From Pseudothauera rhizosphaerae (lineage in GTDB: Bacteria; Pseudomonadota; Gammaproteobacteria; Burkholderiales; Rhodocyclaceae): a stretch of 64,000 nt of DNA. Location of the stretch: the NCBI RefSeq assembly GCF_004801305.1, contig NZ_SSOD01000015.1:1-64000 (forward strand), written 5' to 3'. Positions within the stretch are counted from its first letter, which is position 1; each line of letters opens with the position of its first letter. The notes beneath the pieces are model-generated. The model was not told the origin of the DNA. It did not search any database and was given only the letters and a program-made list of their open reading frames with translations. Positions 10,216 through 19,902 of this stretch are shown here, one piece after another. Position numbers and translations under genes: made by a program.

Positions 10216-11294
10216 GCGCGCGCCCGCCAGAACGGCGACACCGCCAGGCGGCGGTAGAACATCAGTGCCAGCAGCATGACGACCACCAGGTGCGGCAGCA
10301 GCACGCCGGCCTCGAACGGAATGCGCCCGCGCGCCACCCAGGCCTGGCAGATGGAAACCGCGTTGCTGTAGATCAGGTAGGTCAGCACGGCCACGATCAG
10401 GTTGTTGGTGCGCCCGGCGCGCGGATTGACGAAGGACAGCGGAATCGCCAGCAAGGCCAGCAGCAGCGCGGCCACCGGCATGCCGATGCGGCCGAGCAGC
10501 TCACCCAGGTTGCGCGCATCCGGTTCGGCGAGCAGTTCGGCGGTGGGCATGGCGCGGGTGCGCAGCGCGCGGCCGGCCACGGCGCGCGGCTCGACCAGCA
10601 CCGAATAGCGGTCGAACTCCATCACCCGGTATTCGGCGGTGCCCGGCACGCCCTCGTAGCGGCGGCCCTGTTCCAGCACCACGTAGCGGTCGCCGTCCTC
10701 GTCCACGAGGACCGAGCCTTCGGCGGAAACGATCACGCCATGACGGCCGTTCTCGCCTTCGCTGCTGACGAAGACGTTCTTGACCTTCTCCCCCTCGCCG
10801 GCACCCACCTCGACGAAGAACACCCGCTGCGCCCCTGCCGATTCGCGGAACACCCCCGGGGAGACGCGGGAGCTGTCGTCGCGGCTCTCCAGACGGTCGC
10901 GATAGTCGATGCTCATGCGCTCGGCCCACGGCGACAGGAACAGCGTGGCCGCCGCGACCACGGCGACCAGCGGCACGGCGAAGCGCAGCACGGGACGGAT
11001 CCAGGCGGTGAGCGGCACGCCTGCGGCGAACCACACCACCATCTCGGAATCCCGGTAGGAGCGCGACAAGGACATCAGCACGGCGATGAACACCGTCAGC
11101 GACAGCACCACCGGCAGGCGCGCCAGCGCGCCGAAGCCGATCAGCGCCAGCACCGCGTCGGAGGGAATCTTGCCCCCGGCCGCATCGCCCAGCATGCGGA
11201 TCAGCACCGTGGTGATGAGGATGGCGAACAGCGCCACGAACACGGCGGCGGCCGAATGGGCGAATTCGCGCTGCAAGGCGCGCCGGAAGATCAT
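10212..11294 (-). CDS. lptF: LPS export ABC permease LptF
   Basis: Partner of LptG. The 360 residues start MIFRRALQREFAHSAAAVF, with the LptF signature GFGALARLPVVLSLTVFIAVLM and SRSYRDSEMVVWFAAG after it. A periplasmic jellyroll lies in the middle and three hydrophobic helices at the end, including IPLSFVNPRAGRTNNLIVAV. The start at 11294 is taken from the family N-terminus; longer upstream frames read through into antisense of pepA. It is divergent from pepA with 147 bp between. Confidence 0.95.
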   Translation of the reverse strand: MIFRRALQREFAHSAAAVFVALFAILITTVLIRMLGDAAGGKIPSDAVLALIGFGALARLPVVLSLTVFIAVLMSLSRSYRDSEMVVWFAAGVPLTAWIRPVLRFAVPLVAVVAAATLFLSPWAERMSIDYRDRLESRDDSSRVSPGVFRESAGAQRVFFVEVGAGEGEKVKNVFVSSEGENGRHGVIVSAEGSVLVDEDGDRYVVLEQGRRYEGVPGTAEYRVMEFDRYSVLVEPRAVAGRALRTRAMPTAELLAEPDARNLGELLGRIGMPVAALLLALLAIPLSFVNPRAGRTNNLIVAVLTYLIYSNAVSICQAWVARGRIPFEAGVLLPHLVVVMLLALMFYRRLAVSPFWRARA

Positions 11295-11370
11295 TGCGCG
11301 GGAGGAAAGGAGGCCGAGGGGGAACCGGGGATTCTTGTTGTGCGAAAGGGCGTGGCGGCGGACTGGACTT

Positions 11371-11400
11371 TTGACGGCCTCGACGCGAAAGCGCCATAAT
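11371..11400 (+). promoter_or_regulatory. Sigma-70 promoter of pepA
   Basis: TTGACG (11371-11376), an 18 bp spacer and CATAAT (11395-11400). The leader is about 35 nt, with an AAGGAA ribosome site just before the pepA ATG at 11442. Confidence 0.75.
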
Positions 11401-11441
11401 CGGCGACGTTTCGCGACACGCCCCTTCCCAAGGAACAGCGC

Positions 11442-12944
11442 ATGGAATTTACCATAAAGACGGCTTCGCCGGAGAAGCTCGCCACCGGCACCCTGGTGGT
11501 CGGCGTGCTCGCCGGCGAGAAGCTCACCGGCCCCGCCGCCGCCCTCGACAAGGCCGCCAAGGGCAAGCTCGCCGCCCTGATCAAGCGCGGCGACCTGGAA
11601 GAAAAGGCCGGTTCCCAACTGCTGGTACACGATCTGCCCGGCACCGCGAGCGAACGGGTGCTGCTGGTCAGCCTGGGCAAGAAGGAAGACCTGGGCGACA
11701 AGGCCTGGCGCGATGCGGTATCCGCCGCCGCCAAGGCACTCGCCGCCGGCCCCGCGAAGGAAGCCGCCGTATGCCTGGCCGACGTGGACCTGCCGAACCG
11801 CGACCTCGCCTGGCGCCTGCTGCAGGCCACCCGCCTGCTGGCCGACGGCGCCTACCGCTACGACGCCCCCAAGGCGAACAACGGCAAGGCCGCCAGGGAA
11901 CGCGGCGCGCGCAAGGTCACGCTGGCGATCGCCGACAAGGTCAACGCCGAACTGGAAAACGCCGTCAAGTGCGGCCAGGCCATCGCCGAAGGCATGGCTC
12001 TGGCGCGCGACCTGGGCAACAAGCCGGGCAACGTGTGCACCCCCACCCACCTGGCGGAAACCGCCCAGTCCCTGGGCAAGCAGTTCAAGTTCAAGGTCGA
12101 GGTGCTCGACCGCGCCGCCATGGAAAAGCTCGGCATGGGGGCGCTCCTCTCGGTGGCGCGCGGCTCCCACGAACCGCCGCGCTTCATCGTCATGCAGTAC
12201 AAGGGCGGCAAGGCCAAGGACAAGCCGGTGGTGCTGGTGGGCAAGGGCATCACCTTCGACACCGGCGGCATCTCCATCAAGCCCGCCGCCGAGATGGACG
12301 AGATGAAGTTCGACATGTGCGGCGCGGCCAGCGTGCTGGGCACCTTCAAGGCGCTCGCCCGCATGGCGCTGCCCATCAACGTGGTCGGCCTGATCCCGAC
12401 CACCGAGAACATGCCCGGCGGCAGCGCCACCAAACCCGGCGACGTGGTCACCTCCCTGTCCGGGCAGACCATCGAAGTCCTCAATACCGACGCCGAAGGG
12501 CGGCTCGTCCTGTGCGACGCGCTGACCTATGCGGAGCGCTTCAAGCCCGTCTGCGTCGTGGATATCGCCACCCTCACCGGCGCCTGCGTGGTGGCCCTGG
12601 GCAAGATCCCCAGCGGCCTGCTCGCCAACGACGACGAACTGGCCGCCGAACTCCTCGCGCGCGGCACCGAATCCGGCGACCGGGCCTGGCAACTGCCCCT
12701 GTGGGACGAATACCAGGAACTGCTGAAGAGCAACTTCGCCGACATGGGCAACATCGGCGGGCGCTACGCCGGCACCATCACCGCGGCCTGCTTCCTCGCC
12801 CGCTTCACCAAGGCCTACAAGTGGGCGCATCTGGACATCGCCGGCACGGCCTGGCTGTCCGGCGACAACAAGGGTGCCACCGGCCGCCCGGTGCCGCTGC
12901 TGAGCCAGTTCCTGATCGCCCGCGCGAGCGGCGCCGGAGCCTGA
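11442..12944 (+). CDS. pepA: Leucyl aminopeptidase (M17)
   Basis: Cytosolic two-metal hexameric aminopeptidase that removes N-terminal residues from peptides; in some bacteria it also binds DNA. The 500 residues include the metal-binding VGKGITFDTGGISIKP and the M17 signature NTDAEGRLVL (about residues 348-357), with the DEMKFDMCGAASVLG block between. It is followed closely by holC, an unknown gene and valS, a conserved betaproteobacterial order. Confidence 0.96.
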   Translation: MEFTIKTASPEKLATGTLVVGVLAGEKLTGPAAALDKAAKGKLAALIKRGDLEEKAGSQLLVHDLPGTASERVLLVSLGKKEDLGDKAWRDAVSAAAKALAAGPAKEAAVCLADVDLPNRDLAWRLLQATRLLADGAYRYDAPKANNGKAARERGARKVTLAIADKVNAELENAVKCGQAIAEGMALARDLGNKPGNVCTPTHLAETAQSLGKQFKFKVEVLDRAAMEKLGMGALLSVARGSHEPPRFIVMQYKGGKAKDKPVVLVGKGITFDTGGISIKPAAEMDEMKFDMCGAASVLGTFKALARMALPINVVGLIPTTENMPGGSATKPGDVVTSLSGQTIEVLNTDAEGRLVLCDALTYAERFKPVCVVDIATLTGACVVALGKIPSGLLANDDELAAELLARGTESGDRAWQLPLWDEYQELLKSNFADMGNIGGRYAGTITAACFLARFTKAYKWAHLDIAGTAWLSGDNKGATGRPVPLLSQFLIARASGAGA

Positions 12945-12949
12945 GCCCC

Positions 12950-13387
12950 GTGCCCCGGGTGCAGTTCTACCACGACGCTCCCGACCGCATCGCGCTGGCC
13001 TGCGAGCTGGCTGCGCGCGCCTATGCGGGCGGGCGGCAGGTGGCGCTGCGCACGGCCGACGGCGCCCTCGCGCGACGGCTGGACCAGGCCCTGTGGAGCT
13101 TCGAGCAGCTCGCCTTCGTGCCCCACGTGATGGCCGATTCGCCGCTGGCCGCCGAGACCCCGGTGGTCATCGGCCGCGGCGACGCGCCCGCCGCCTGGCC
13201 GCACGGGGACATCCTGTTCAACCTCGCCGACGATCTGCCGCCGGACCTGGAACGTTTCCGCGTGGTGGTGGAGATCGTCGGCCAGAGCGAGGCCGAGAAG
13301 GCCCCCGCCCGCCAGCGCTACCGCCACTACAAGCAGCTCGGCCTGCCCATCCAGCCCTTCGACGCGGTGCGCCGGGAGGCGATGTGA
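12950..13387 (+). CDS. holC: DNA polymerase III chi subunit
   Basis: Clamp-loader accessory protein that links the replisome to single-strand-binding protein. The 145-residue frame starts at GTG 12950, only 5 nt after the pepA stop. It reads PRVQFYHDAPDRIALACELAARAY, then WSFEQLAFVPH, which is the HolC pattern. Length matches the family (about 140-150). The stop overlaps the next gene's GTG start by 4 nt. Confidence 0.88.
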   Translation: MPRVQFYHDAPDRIALACELAARAYAGGRQVALRTADGALARRLDQALWSFEQLAFVPHVMADSPLAAETPVVIGRGDAPAAWPHGDILFNLADDLPPDLERFRVVVEIVGQSEAEKAPARQRYRHYKQLGLPIQPFDAVRREAM

Positions 13388-13968
13388 ACCCCTGGCAGCC
13401 CCCCTCTTCCCCCTCCCCGCTGCAGGAGGACGAGTTCCAGGAGGCCGACCGCCTGCTCGACCAGGCCGACGCCCTGCTCCGCCGCCATCGCACCGGCGAT
13501 GCCTCGCCGGCCGGGCCGGAACCGGCGGAAGGCGACGACCTGCCCATCCTGACCGACGTGGTGGACGAGTCCGAACTCGATCTGCCGCTGGTGGCCGAAG
13601 CTCCGCCCACCGAACTGCCCCCCGACTTCGGTGCCCCGCCGGAGGCCCTGCCGCCTGCCCCGGCAGCGGACGCGATCCCCGCTCCCGCCCCGGCAGCGCC
13701 GGCCCCCGCCGGCACCGGCTTCGAAGCGCCCGCCCCCGATCTCCTGACCGAGCGCCTGATCCGCCTCGACACCGAGCTCTCGCGCGAAGTCGAACGCTGG
13801 GTCAACGTCGAGTTCCCGCAGATCCTCGCCCGCGAACTGGACCGCCTCACCCAGCGCATGCAGACGGAAATGCTCGCCCATCTGCGCGCCACCCTGCTCT
13901 CCGAGCTGTCCGACCGCATCAGCAACCTGCTCGACCACCAGACGCAGGAACCGCCGGCGCGGCGCTGA
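13384..13968 (+). CDS. Unknown acidic Pro/Ala-rich protein between holC and valS
   Basis: A 194-residue protein starting at GTG 13384 (GTGA overlap with holC). The first 120 residues are acidic and Pro/Ala-rich, low in complexity and probably disordered. About residues 120-185 form a predicted amphipathic coiled-coil-like helix (LTERLIRLDTELSREVERWV and on). Similar poorly conserved proteins sit at this spot in other betaproteobacteria. The coupling suggests a replication- or translation-linked role, but nothing in the sequence gives a function. Confidence 0.72.
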   Translation: MNPWQPPSSPSPLQEDEFQEADRLLDQADALLRRHRTGDASPAGPEPAEGDDLPILTDVVDESELDLPLVAEAPPTELPPDFGAPPEALPPAPAADAIPAPAPAAPAPAGTGFEAPAPDLLTERLIRLDTELSREVERWVNVEFPQILARELDRLTQRMQTEMLAHLRATLLSELSDRISNLLDHQTQEPPARR

Positions 13969-14019
13969 TCCTCCTCCGATGCCGCCGCTGCGCGCACCGG
14001 GCGGAGCGGGCGCATCCGC

Positions 14020-14025
14020 TATAAT
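14020..14025 (+). promoter_or_regulatory. valS promoter -10
   Basis: Perfect TATAAT 33 bp before the valS ATG. No good -35 is seen at the right spacing, so it may be weak or depend on an activator. Confidence 0.45.
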
Positions 14026-14057
14026 CCGCGCTTTGCCTCAACGCGCTCTGGAACACC

Positions 14058-16880
14058 ATGGAACTGGCCAAAAGCTTCGAGCCCGCCGACATCGAGCGCC
14101 GCTGGTACCCGGAATGGGAATCCCGCGGCTACTTCGACGCCGGCCTCGACAAGTCGAACCCCAACGCCTTCTGCATCCTGCTGCCGCCGCCCAACGTCAC
14201 CGGCACGCTGCACATGGGGCACGGCTTCAACCAGACCATCATGGACGCGCTCACCCGCTACCACCGCATGAAGGGTGACAACACCCTGTGGCAGCCGGGC
14301 ACGGACCACGCCGGCATCGCCACGCAGATCGTCGTCGAACGCCAGCTCGACGCCCAGGGCATCTCCCGCCACGACCTCGGCCGCAAGAAGTTCCTCGAAA
14401 AAGTGTGGGAGTGGAAGGAATACTCCGGCGGCACCATCACCCGCCAGATGCGGCGGCTGGGCACCAGCCCGGACTGGAAGCGCGAACGCTTCACCATGGA
14501 CGAGGGGCTGTCGAAGACCGTCACCGAAACCTTCGTCCGTCTCTACAACGAAGGCCTGATCTACCGCGGCAAGCGCCTGGTGAACTGGGACCCGGTGCTG
14601 CACACGGCGGTGTCTGACCTGGAAGTGGTGCAGGAAGAAGAAGACGGCTTCATGTGGCACATCGCCTATCCGCTGGCCGATGGGTCCGGTTCGCTCACGG
14701 TGGCCACGACGCGGCCGGAAACCATGCTCGGCGACACCGCCGTGATGGTGCATCCGGAAGACGAACGCTACGCCCAGCTGATCGGCAAGACGGTGAAACT
14801 CCCCCTCACCGGGCGCGAGATTCCGGTTATCGCCGATGAATACGTGGACCGGGAATTCGGCACCGGCGTCGTCAAGGTCACGCCGGCGCACGACTTCAAC
14901 GACTACGCCGTGGGCCAGCGCCACGGTCTGCCGGTGATCTCCATCCTCACGCTCACCGGCTCGATCAACGAGCACGCGCCCGAAAAATATCGCGGCCTCG
15001 ACCGCTTCGACGCACGCAAGGCCGTCGTCGCCGACCTCGAAGCTGAGGGAATACTGGCCAAGGTCGACAAGCACAAGCTCAAGGTGCCGCGCGGCGACCG
15101 CACCGGCGTGGTCATCGAACCCATGCTCACCGACCAGTGGTTCGTCGCCATGAGCAAGCCCGGCGCGGACGGCAAGAGCATCACCCAAAAGGCGCTGGAC
15201 GTGGTGGCCTCGGGCGAGATCAGGTTCTACCCGGAAAACTGGGTGAACACCTACAACCAGTGGCTCAACAACATCCAGGACTGGTGCATCTCCCGCCAGC
15301 TCTGGTGGGGTCACCAGATTCCCGCCTGGTACGGCGTCAATGGCGAGGTTTTCGTCGCCCGCAGCGAACAGGAAGCCCGCGCGCTGGCGGACGAAGCGGG
15401 CTACGCGGGCCAACTGGACCGCGACGAGGACGTGCTCGATACCTGGTATTCCTCCGCGCTGTGGCCCTTCTCCACGCTGGACTGGACGCCGGAGTGGCCC
15501 GCGCAGAGCAACCCCGCGCTCGACCTCTACCTGCCCTCCACCGTGCTCGTCACCGGCTTCGACATCATCTTCTTCTGGGTCGCGCGCATGGTGATGATGA
15601 CCAAGCACATCACCGGGAAGATCCCCTTCAAGCACGTCTATGTGCACGGCCTCATCCGCGACGCGGAAGGCCAGAAGATGAGCAAGTCCAAAGGCAACGT
15701 GCTCGACCCCATCGACCTCATTGACGGCATCGGCATCGAAGACCTGGTCAAGAAGCGCACCTTCGGCCTGATGAACCCCAAGCAGGCGCAGAGCATCGAG
15801 AAGAAGACGCGCAAGGAATTCCCCGAAGGCATCCCCGCCTTCGGCACCGACGCGCTGCGCTTCACCTTCGCCAGCCTCGCCAGCCCGGGCCGCGACATCA
15901 AGTTCGACCTCGCCCGCTGCGAGGGCTACCGCAACTTCTGCAACAAGCTGTGGAACGCCACCCGCTTCGTGCTGATGAACGTGGAAGGCCACGACACGGG
16001 CCTCGCCGCCACCGGCCCCGCCTGCGGCGGCAGCGCCCCCCTGAGCTTCTCCTTCGCCGACCACTGGATCGTTTCCCGCCTGCAACGGGCCGAAGCCGAG
16101 GTGGCCGAACAGTTCGACGCCTACCGCTTCGACCTCGCCGCCAAGGCCATCTACGAGTTCGTCTGGGACGAGTACTGCGACTGGTACCTGGAACTGGCCA
16201 AGGTGCAGATCCAGGGCGGCGACGAAGCGGTCCAGCGGGCCACCCGCCGCACGCTGATCCGCGTGCTGGAAACCGTGCTGCGCCTGGCCCACCCGCTGAT
16301 CCCCTTCATCACCGAGGAGCTGTGGCAGACCGTGGCCCCGCTGGCCGGCCACAAGGAGGCCGACAGCATCATGCTGGTGCGCTACCCGCAGGCCGATCCG
16401 GGCCGCCTCAACGCCGCCGCCGAGGGCAAGGTGGCCGAACTGAAGCAGCTCGTCTACGCCTGCCGCAACCTGCGCGGCGAAATGGGCATCTCCCCCGCCC
16501 AGCGCCTGCCGCTGGTGGCCGCGGGCGATGCCGCCGCGCTGCGGCCCTTCGTGCCCTACCTCGCCGGGCTGGCCAAGCTGGCCGACGTCGAGCTGGTGCC
16601 CGACATCCCGGCCGACGCCCTGGCACCGGTGGCGGTGGTGGGCGAAACCCGGCTGATGCTCAAGGTGGAGATCGACCTGGCCGCCGAGCGGGAACGCCTG
16701 GGCAAGGAAATCGCCCGCCTGGAAGGCGAGATCGCCAAGGCCGAAGGCAAGCTCGGCAACGCCAGCTTCGTCGAGCGTGCTCCGGCCGCGGTCGTGGCCC
16801 AGGAGCGCGAGCGCCTGGCGGGCTTCCGCTCCACGCTGGAAACCCTGCGCCCGCAACTGGCGAAACTGGCCGGCCGCTGA
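14058..16880 (+). CDS. valS: Valyl-tRNA synthetase
   Basis: Class I aminoacyl-tRNA synthetase of 940 residues, the usual length. The HIGH-type motif is [14 protein letters not shown] (near residue 50), and the KMSKS loop is [10 protein letters not shown] (near residue 539). The CP1 editing domain lies between, with [17 protein letters not shown], and an anticodon-binding domain follows. A C-terminal coiled coil (from about residue 875) has the [22 protein letters not shown] pattern. A hairpin terminator follows. Confidence 0.98.
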   Translation: MELAKSFEPADIERRWYPEWESRGYFDAGLDKSNPNAFCILLPPPNVTGTLHMGHGFNQTIMDALTRYHRMKGDNTLWQPGTDHAGIATQIVVERQLDAQGISRHDLGRKKFLEKVWEWKEYSGGTITRQMRRLGTSPDWKRERFTMDEGLSKTVTETFVRLYNEGLIYRGKRLVNWDPVLHTAVSDLEVVQEEEDGFMWHIAYPLADGSGSLTVATTRPETMLGDTAVMVHPEDERYAQLIGKTVKLPLTGREIPVIADEYVDREFGTGVVKVTPAHDFNDYAVGQRHGLPVISILTLTGSINEHAPEKYRGLDRFDARKAVVADLEAEGILAKVDKHKLKVPRGDRTGVVIEPMLTDQWFVAMSKPGADGKSITQKALDVVASGEIRFYPENWVNTYNQWLNNIQDWCISRQLWWGHQIPAWYGVNGEVFVARSEQEARALADEAGYAGQLDRDEDVLDTWYSSALWPFSTLDWTPEWPAQSNPALDLYLPSTVLVTGFDIIFFWVARMVMMTKHITGKIPFKHVYVHGLIRDAEGQKMSKSKGNVLDPIDLIDGIGIEDLVKKRTFGLMNPKQAQSIEKKTRKEFPEGIPAFGTDALRFTFASLASPGRDIKFDLARCEGYRNFCNKLWNATRFVLMNVEGHDTGLAATGPACGGSAPLSFSFADHWIVSRLQRAEAEVAEQFDAYRFDLAAKAIYEFVWDEYCDWYLELAKVQIQGGDEAVQRATRRTLIRVLETVLRLAHPLIPFITEELWQTVAPLAGHKEADSIMLVRYPQADPGRLNAAAEGKVAELKQLVYACRNLRGEMGISPAQRLPLVAAGDAAALRPFVPYLAGLAKLADVELVPDIPADALAPVAVVGETRLMLKVEIDLAAERERLGKEIARLEGEIAKAEGKLGNASFVERAPAAVVAQERERLAGFRSTLETLRPQLAKLAGR

Positions 16881-16901
16881 TCGGCGCATCCCCCAAAGCG
16901 A

Positions 16902-16932
16902 ACAGGCCACCCGCGGGTGGCCTGTGTTTTTC
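16902..16932 (+). terminator. Rho-independent terminator of valS
   Basis: Inverted repeat ACAGGCCACCC / GGGTGGCCTGT followed by GTTTTTC, 21 nt after the valS stop. Confidence 0.88.
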
Positions 16933-16961
16933 TGCCGCCGCATCGACGGCGCGGAAACGAC

Positions 16962-17192
16962 TTACTTGCGCTTGAGGTAAAACTCGAAGGCCTTGTCCTC
17001 GGTTTCGCCCTGGCGCGCCAGGTCGTTGCCGGTCTGTTTGGCGAAGGCCTGGAAGTCCTTGACCGAGCCCGGATCGGTGGCGAGCACCCGCAGGATCTGG
17101 CCCGGCAGCATCTCGGCCAGCGCCTTCTTGGCGCGCAGAATCGGGAGGGGGCAGTTGAGCCCGCGGGCGTCTACTTCCTTGTCGAATTCCAT
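16962..17192 (-). CDS. tusA: TusA family sulfur carrier protein
   Basis: A 76-residue sulfurtransferase-like protein with the TusA/SirA signature GLNCPLPILRAKKAL, where C14 is the persulfide cysteine, and the later DPGSVKDFQAFAKQTGNDL block. In E. coli TusA relays sulfur from IscS to tRNA thiolation and molybdenum cofactor maturation. moaC lies about 1.6 kb away, but no direct link is shown. The gene is downstream of the M48 protease on the same strand, 75 nt away. Confidence 0.9.
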   Translation of the reverse strand: MEFDKEVDARGLNCPLPILRAKKALAEMLPGQILRVLATDPGSVKDFQAFAKQTGNDLARQGETEDKAFEFYLKRK

Positions 17193-17267
17193 CGGTCCTC
17201 GTCCTTGCTGTGGATCAGCGAATCGCCCGATTCTAATGGCTCGTGCCGCGTGCAGGAAGCGGCGTGC

Positions 17268-18698
17268 TCACTGCTGACGCTGGCGCCGCTCCTCGTCGTG
17301 CAGCGCTTTCAGTTCGCGGAGCCGCGCGTCCATCGCGGAGAGTTCGTAGAAATCCGCATCGCCGGCGCGGCGGCCGATTTCCAGTTGCTCGATGGCTGCG
17401 GGCAGCGCGCCCTGCAGCGTGTAGACCTCGGCCTGGGCGCGATGCTGCGCGGCCCGTTTGCCCAGCGCCGCATTGGCGCGCGCCAGCGTCTGCCACAGGC
17501 GCAGATCCTCGCTGCGCGACTGCAGTCCCTCGCGCGCCAGCGCCGCGGCCTCGTCGGCCTGCTCGCCGGCCAGCAGCGCGTCGGCCAACGCATAGCGCAG
17601 GCTGCGGCTGGACGGATGGGCCGTGTGCGCCTTGCGCAGGATGCCGATCGCCGCCGCCGGCTGGCGCGCGGCCAGTTCCGCCTCGGCCGCCAGCGTGGCG
17701 ACGAAGGGCGACGTCTCTTCGGCAAGCAGCGCCTGCGCGCCGCGGCGCGCCTCCTCCACCTTGCCGGCCCGCAGTTGGGCGCGTGCCAGCGCGTAGCGTG
17801 CGGCGGCATCGGCCGAATCATTGGCAGCCTGCACCTCCAGCGCCTTCAGGGTGTCGAGCGGCATGCCGCTGGCCGCGCGCAACTTGGCGCGCACGAAGCG
17901 GAAACCGGACGAATCGACCACCTGACGGTAGCGCATCTGACTGACGCGGTTGCCCATGTCGGCGATACGCGAGGTCGTCAGCGGGTGAGTGCGCAGATAG
18001 TCGGGCGCGTCGTTCTCGTACAGCCGCCCCGCGCGCTGCAGGCGCTCGAAGAAGCTCGGCATGCCGCGCACGTCGAAACCCGCGCGCTCCAGGGTCTGCA
18101 GGCCGACGCGGTCGGCCTCCTGTTCGAGCTCGCGGGTATAGCCCAACTGCGACTGCAGCGCGCCGGCCTGGCCGGCCGCGAGCGCCGCCTCGCTGACCTG
18201 CGAGTTGCTGCGCGCGGCAAGGATGGCCAGCAGTACCGAGGCCAGCATCACCATGCTGGCCTGGCTCTGCTTGCCGACCAGTTGGGCGATGTGGCGTTGG
18301 GTGACGTGGGAGATTTCGTGGCCGAGCACGGAAGCGAGTTCGGATTCGCTCTCCGCGGCGAGGATGAGCCCGGTATGCACGCCGATGTAGCCCCCCGGCA
18401 GCGCGAAGGCGTTGAGCGTGCGGTCGCGGATGGCGAAGAACTCCAGGCTCTGCTGCGGATTGGGGCTGGCGGCGGCGAGCCGGCGGCCCAGTCCTTCCAG
18501 GTAGTCTTCCACCTCGGGATCGTCGAGCCAGGCCGGATCGCGCGCGCGGATGTCCTGCATGATGCTCCTGCCGATGCGCCGTTCGGTCAGCGGGGACAAT
18601 TCACTCGCGGCCACGTCGCCGAGGTCGGGCAGGTCGACCGCGGAAACGGGAAAGGCCAGCGCGAAGCTGAGCACGAGGGCAAGGGTTCGGCGCATCAT
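17268..18698 (-). CDS. BepA-like periplasmic M48 metalloprotease with TPR repeats
   Basis: A 476-residue exported protein. A signal peptide ([20 protein letters not shown]) is followed by an M48 peptidase domain with the zinc motif H127-E-I-S-H131. About residues 300-470 look like TPR repeats. Together these match BepA/YfgC, which degrades or assists misassembled outer-membrane proteins such as LptD at the BAM complex. An alternative start is M2. It is divergent from moaC. Confidence 0.9.
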   Translation of the reverse strand: MMRRTLALVLSFALAFPVSAVDLPDLGDVAASELSPLTERRIGRSIMQDIRARDPAWLDDPEVEDYLEGLGRRLAAASPNPQQSLEFFAIRDRTLNAFALPGGYIGVHTGLILAAESESELASVLGHEISHVTQRHIAQLVGKQSQASMVMLASVLLAILAARSNSQVSEAALAAGQAGALQSQLGYTRELEQEADRVGLQTLERAGFDVRGMPSFFERLQRAGRLYENDAPDYLRTHPLTTSRIADMGNRVSQMRYRQVVDSSGFRFVRAKLRAASGMPLDTLKALEVQAANDSADAAARYALARAQLRAGKVEEARRGAQALLAEETSPFVATLAAEAELAARQPAAAIGILRKAHTAHPSSRSLRYALADALLAGEQADEAAALAREGLQSRSEDLRLWQTLARANAALGKRAAQHRAQAEVYTLQGALPAAIEQLEIGRRAGDADFYELSAMDARLRELKALHDEERRQRQQ

Positions 18699-18702
18699 CG
18701 GG

Positions 18703-18711
18703 TGCTATGAT
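18703..18711 (+). promoter_or_regulatory. moaC promoter, extended -10
   Basis: TGC-TATGAT (TGn extended -10) at 18703-18711 in the bepA-moaC divergent gap. It gives a leader of about 84 nt. No clear -35 is seen. Confidence 0.4.
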
Positions 18712-18801
18712 ACAGGCCGATCGGCCGGGGTTCCGCACGGCATGTATCGACATGTAGACGCGTGCCCGGACTCGTCTCCCCTCCCCATCTCCATACGTCC
18801 G

Positions 18802-19281
18802 ATGAGCGACTCCCTGACCCACTTCGACGCCGACGGCCAGGCCCACATGGTGGACGTGGGCGCCAAGGCCGAAACCCGCCGCGTGGCCGTGGCCACGGGG
18901 CGCATCCGCATGCAGCCGGCAACCTTCGCCATGGTACAGTCCGGCAGCGCGAAGAAGGGCGACGTGCTCGGCGTGGCGCGCATCGCCGCGATCCAGGCCG
19001 CCAAGCGCACCGGGGAACTGATTCCGCTGTGCCATCCGATCGCCCTCACCCGGGTGGCGGTGGAATTCGAACTGGACGCGGCCGCGAGCACGGTGGGCTG
19101 CACCGTCACCACGGAAACCGTGGGCCGCACCGGCGTGGAGATGGAGGCGCTGACGGCCGCGAGCGTGGCCCTGCTCACCATCTACGACATGTGCAAGGCG
19201 GTCGACCGCGGCATGACGGTGGAGTCCGTGCACCTGCTGGAAAAACTGGGCGGCAAGTCGGGGCACTGGCGCGCCGGCTGA
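18802..19281 (+). CDS. moaC: Cyclic pyranopterin monophosphate synthase
   Basis: Second enzyme of molybdenum cofactor synthesis. The 159 residues start [22 protein letters not shown] and contain the family blocks [16 protein letters not shown] and [31 protein letters not shown], with the conserved Lys and His of the active site. The ATG at 18802 is chosen from the conserved N-terminus. Moco enzymes include respiratory nitrate reductase, which fits a denitrifying lifestyle. Confidence 0.96.
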   Translation: MSDSLTHFDADGQAHMVDVGAKAETRRVAVATGRIRMQPATFAMVQSGSAKKGDVLGVARIAAIQAAKRTGELIPLCHPIALTRVAVEFELDAAASTVGCTVTTETVGRTGVEMEALTAASVALLTIYDMCKAVDRGMTVESVHLLEKLGGKSGHWRAG

Positions 19282-19291
19282 CGCGCCCGAT

Positions 19292-19334
19292 TTGACCAGG
19301 CTCAACGGAGGCCATGGCGGGGGCCTGATATACT
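19292..19334 (+). promoter_or_regulatory. FNR/DNR-like box plus -10 upstream of copper receptor pair
   Basis: TTGACCAGGCTCAA (19292-19305) matches the FNR/CRP-family core TTGA-N6-TCAA on both halves. A TATACT -10 follows at 19329-19334. The box centre (19298.5) lies 41.5-42.5 bp upstream of the predicted start, the class II activator position. The transcript would begin only about 4 nt before the DUF2946 start codon. Confidence 0.6.
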
Positions 19335-19344
19335 CCGCCCCGTC

Positions 19345-19764
19345 ATGAACCCCAGCGTGCGCTCTTCCCGCTCCTGGCGCCTGGCCTTGCGGCTGGCGCT
19401 GTTCGCAGTGCTCGCCCAACTGGCGCTGGGCATCGCGAGCACCCAGCACCAGGCGCGCATGCTGGCCGCCGGCCCGCAGGCCTGGGAGGCGATCTGTACG
19501 CCTGCCGGCATCGAGTACGTCGACCTCGACGCGCTGACGGGCGAACCGCCCCTCGACGACGCGGCCGCCCGGCTTGCCGGCGGCATGCAGTGCGCGGTCT
19601 GCGCCGCGGCCGCCCTGTCGGCCGCTCCGCTCGCCCAGCCTCCCGCATTCGCCCCCTTCGAGCCGTTTGCGGCCGCATTGCCGCAGCCGATTCCCGCCGT
19701 CGCCCTCCCCGCGCCGGCCCTGGCGCTGCGCCCGCCACCGCGCGCTCCGCCCGCCCTTTCCTGA
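19345..19764 (+). CDS. DUF2946-type exported protein with CxxC
   Basis: A 139-residue protein with a basic N-terminus and one hydrophobic signal/anchor segment (LALRLALFAVLAQLALGIAS). A CAVC motif lies near residue 82 and a Pro/Ala-rich tail follows. This layout matches the small DUF2946 family often found just before TonB-dependent copper receptors, as here. The CxxC could bind copper, which is inference. The ATG is almost at the predicted transcription start and has no Shine-Dalgarno; an in-frame GTG at 19357 is an alternative. Confidence 0.7.
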   Translation: MNPSVRSSRSWRLALRLALFAVLAQLALGIASTQHQARMLAAGPQAWEAICTPAGIEYVDLDALTGEPPLDDAAARLAGGMQCAVCAAAALSAAPLAQPPAFAPFEPFAAALPQPIPAVALPAPALALRPPPRAPPALS

Positions 19765-19902
19765 GTCCATCCTCCGATCCGTTCCGCCGCCTGCCCTAGG
19801 CAGGGCCGCGCGCACCTGCGCGCTGCGGAACGCTCCAGCCATTCGTTGCGCAAGCCCCGCCCGACCGCGGAACGCCTGCGCACGCACTCAGGAATTCCAT
19901 TC

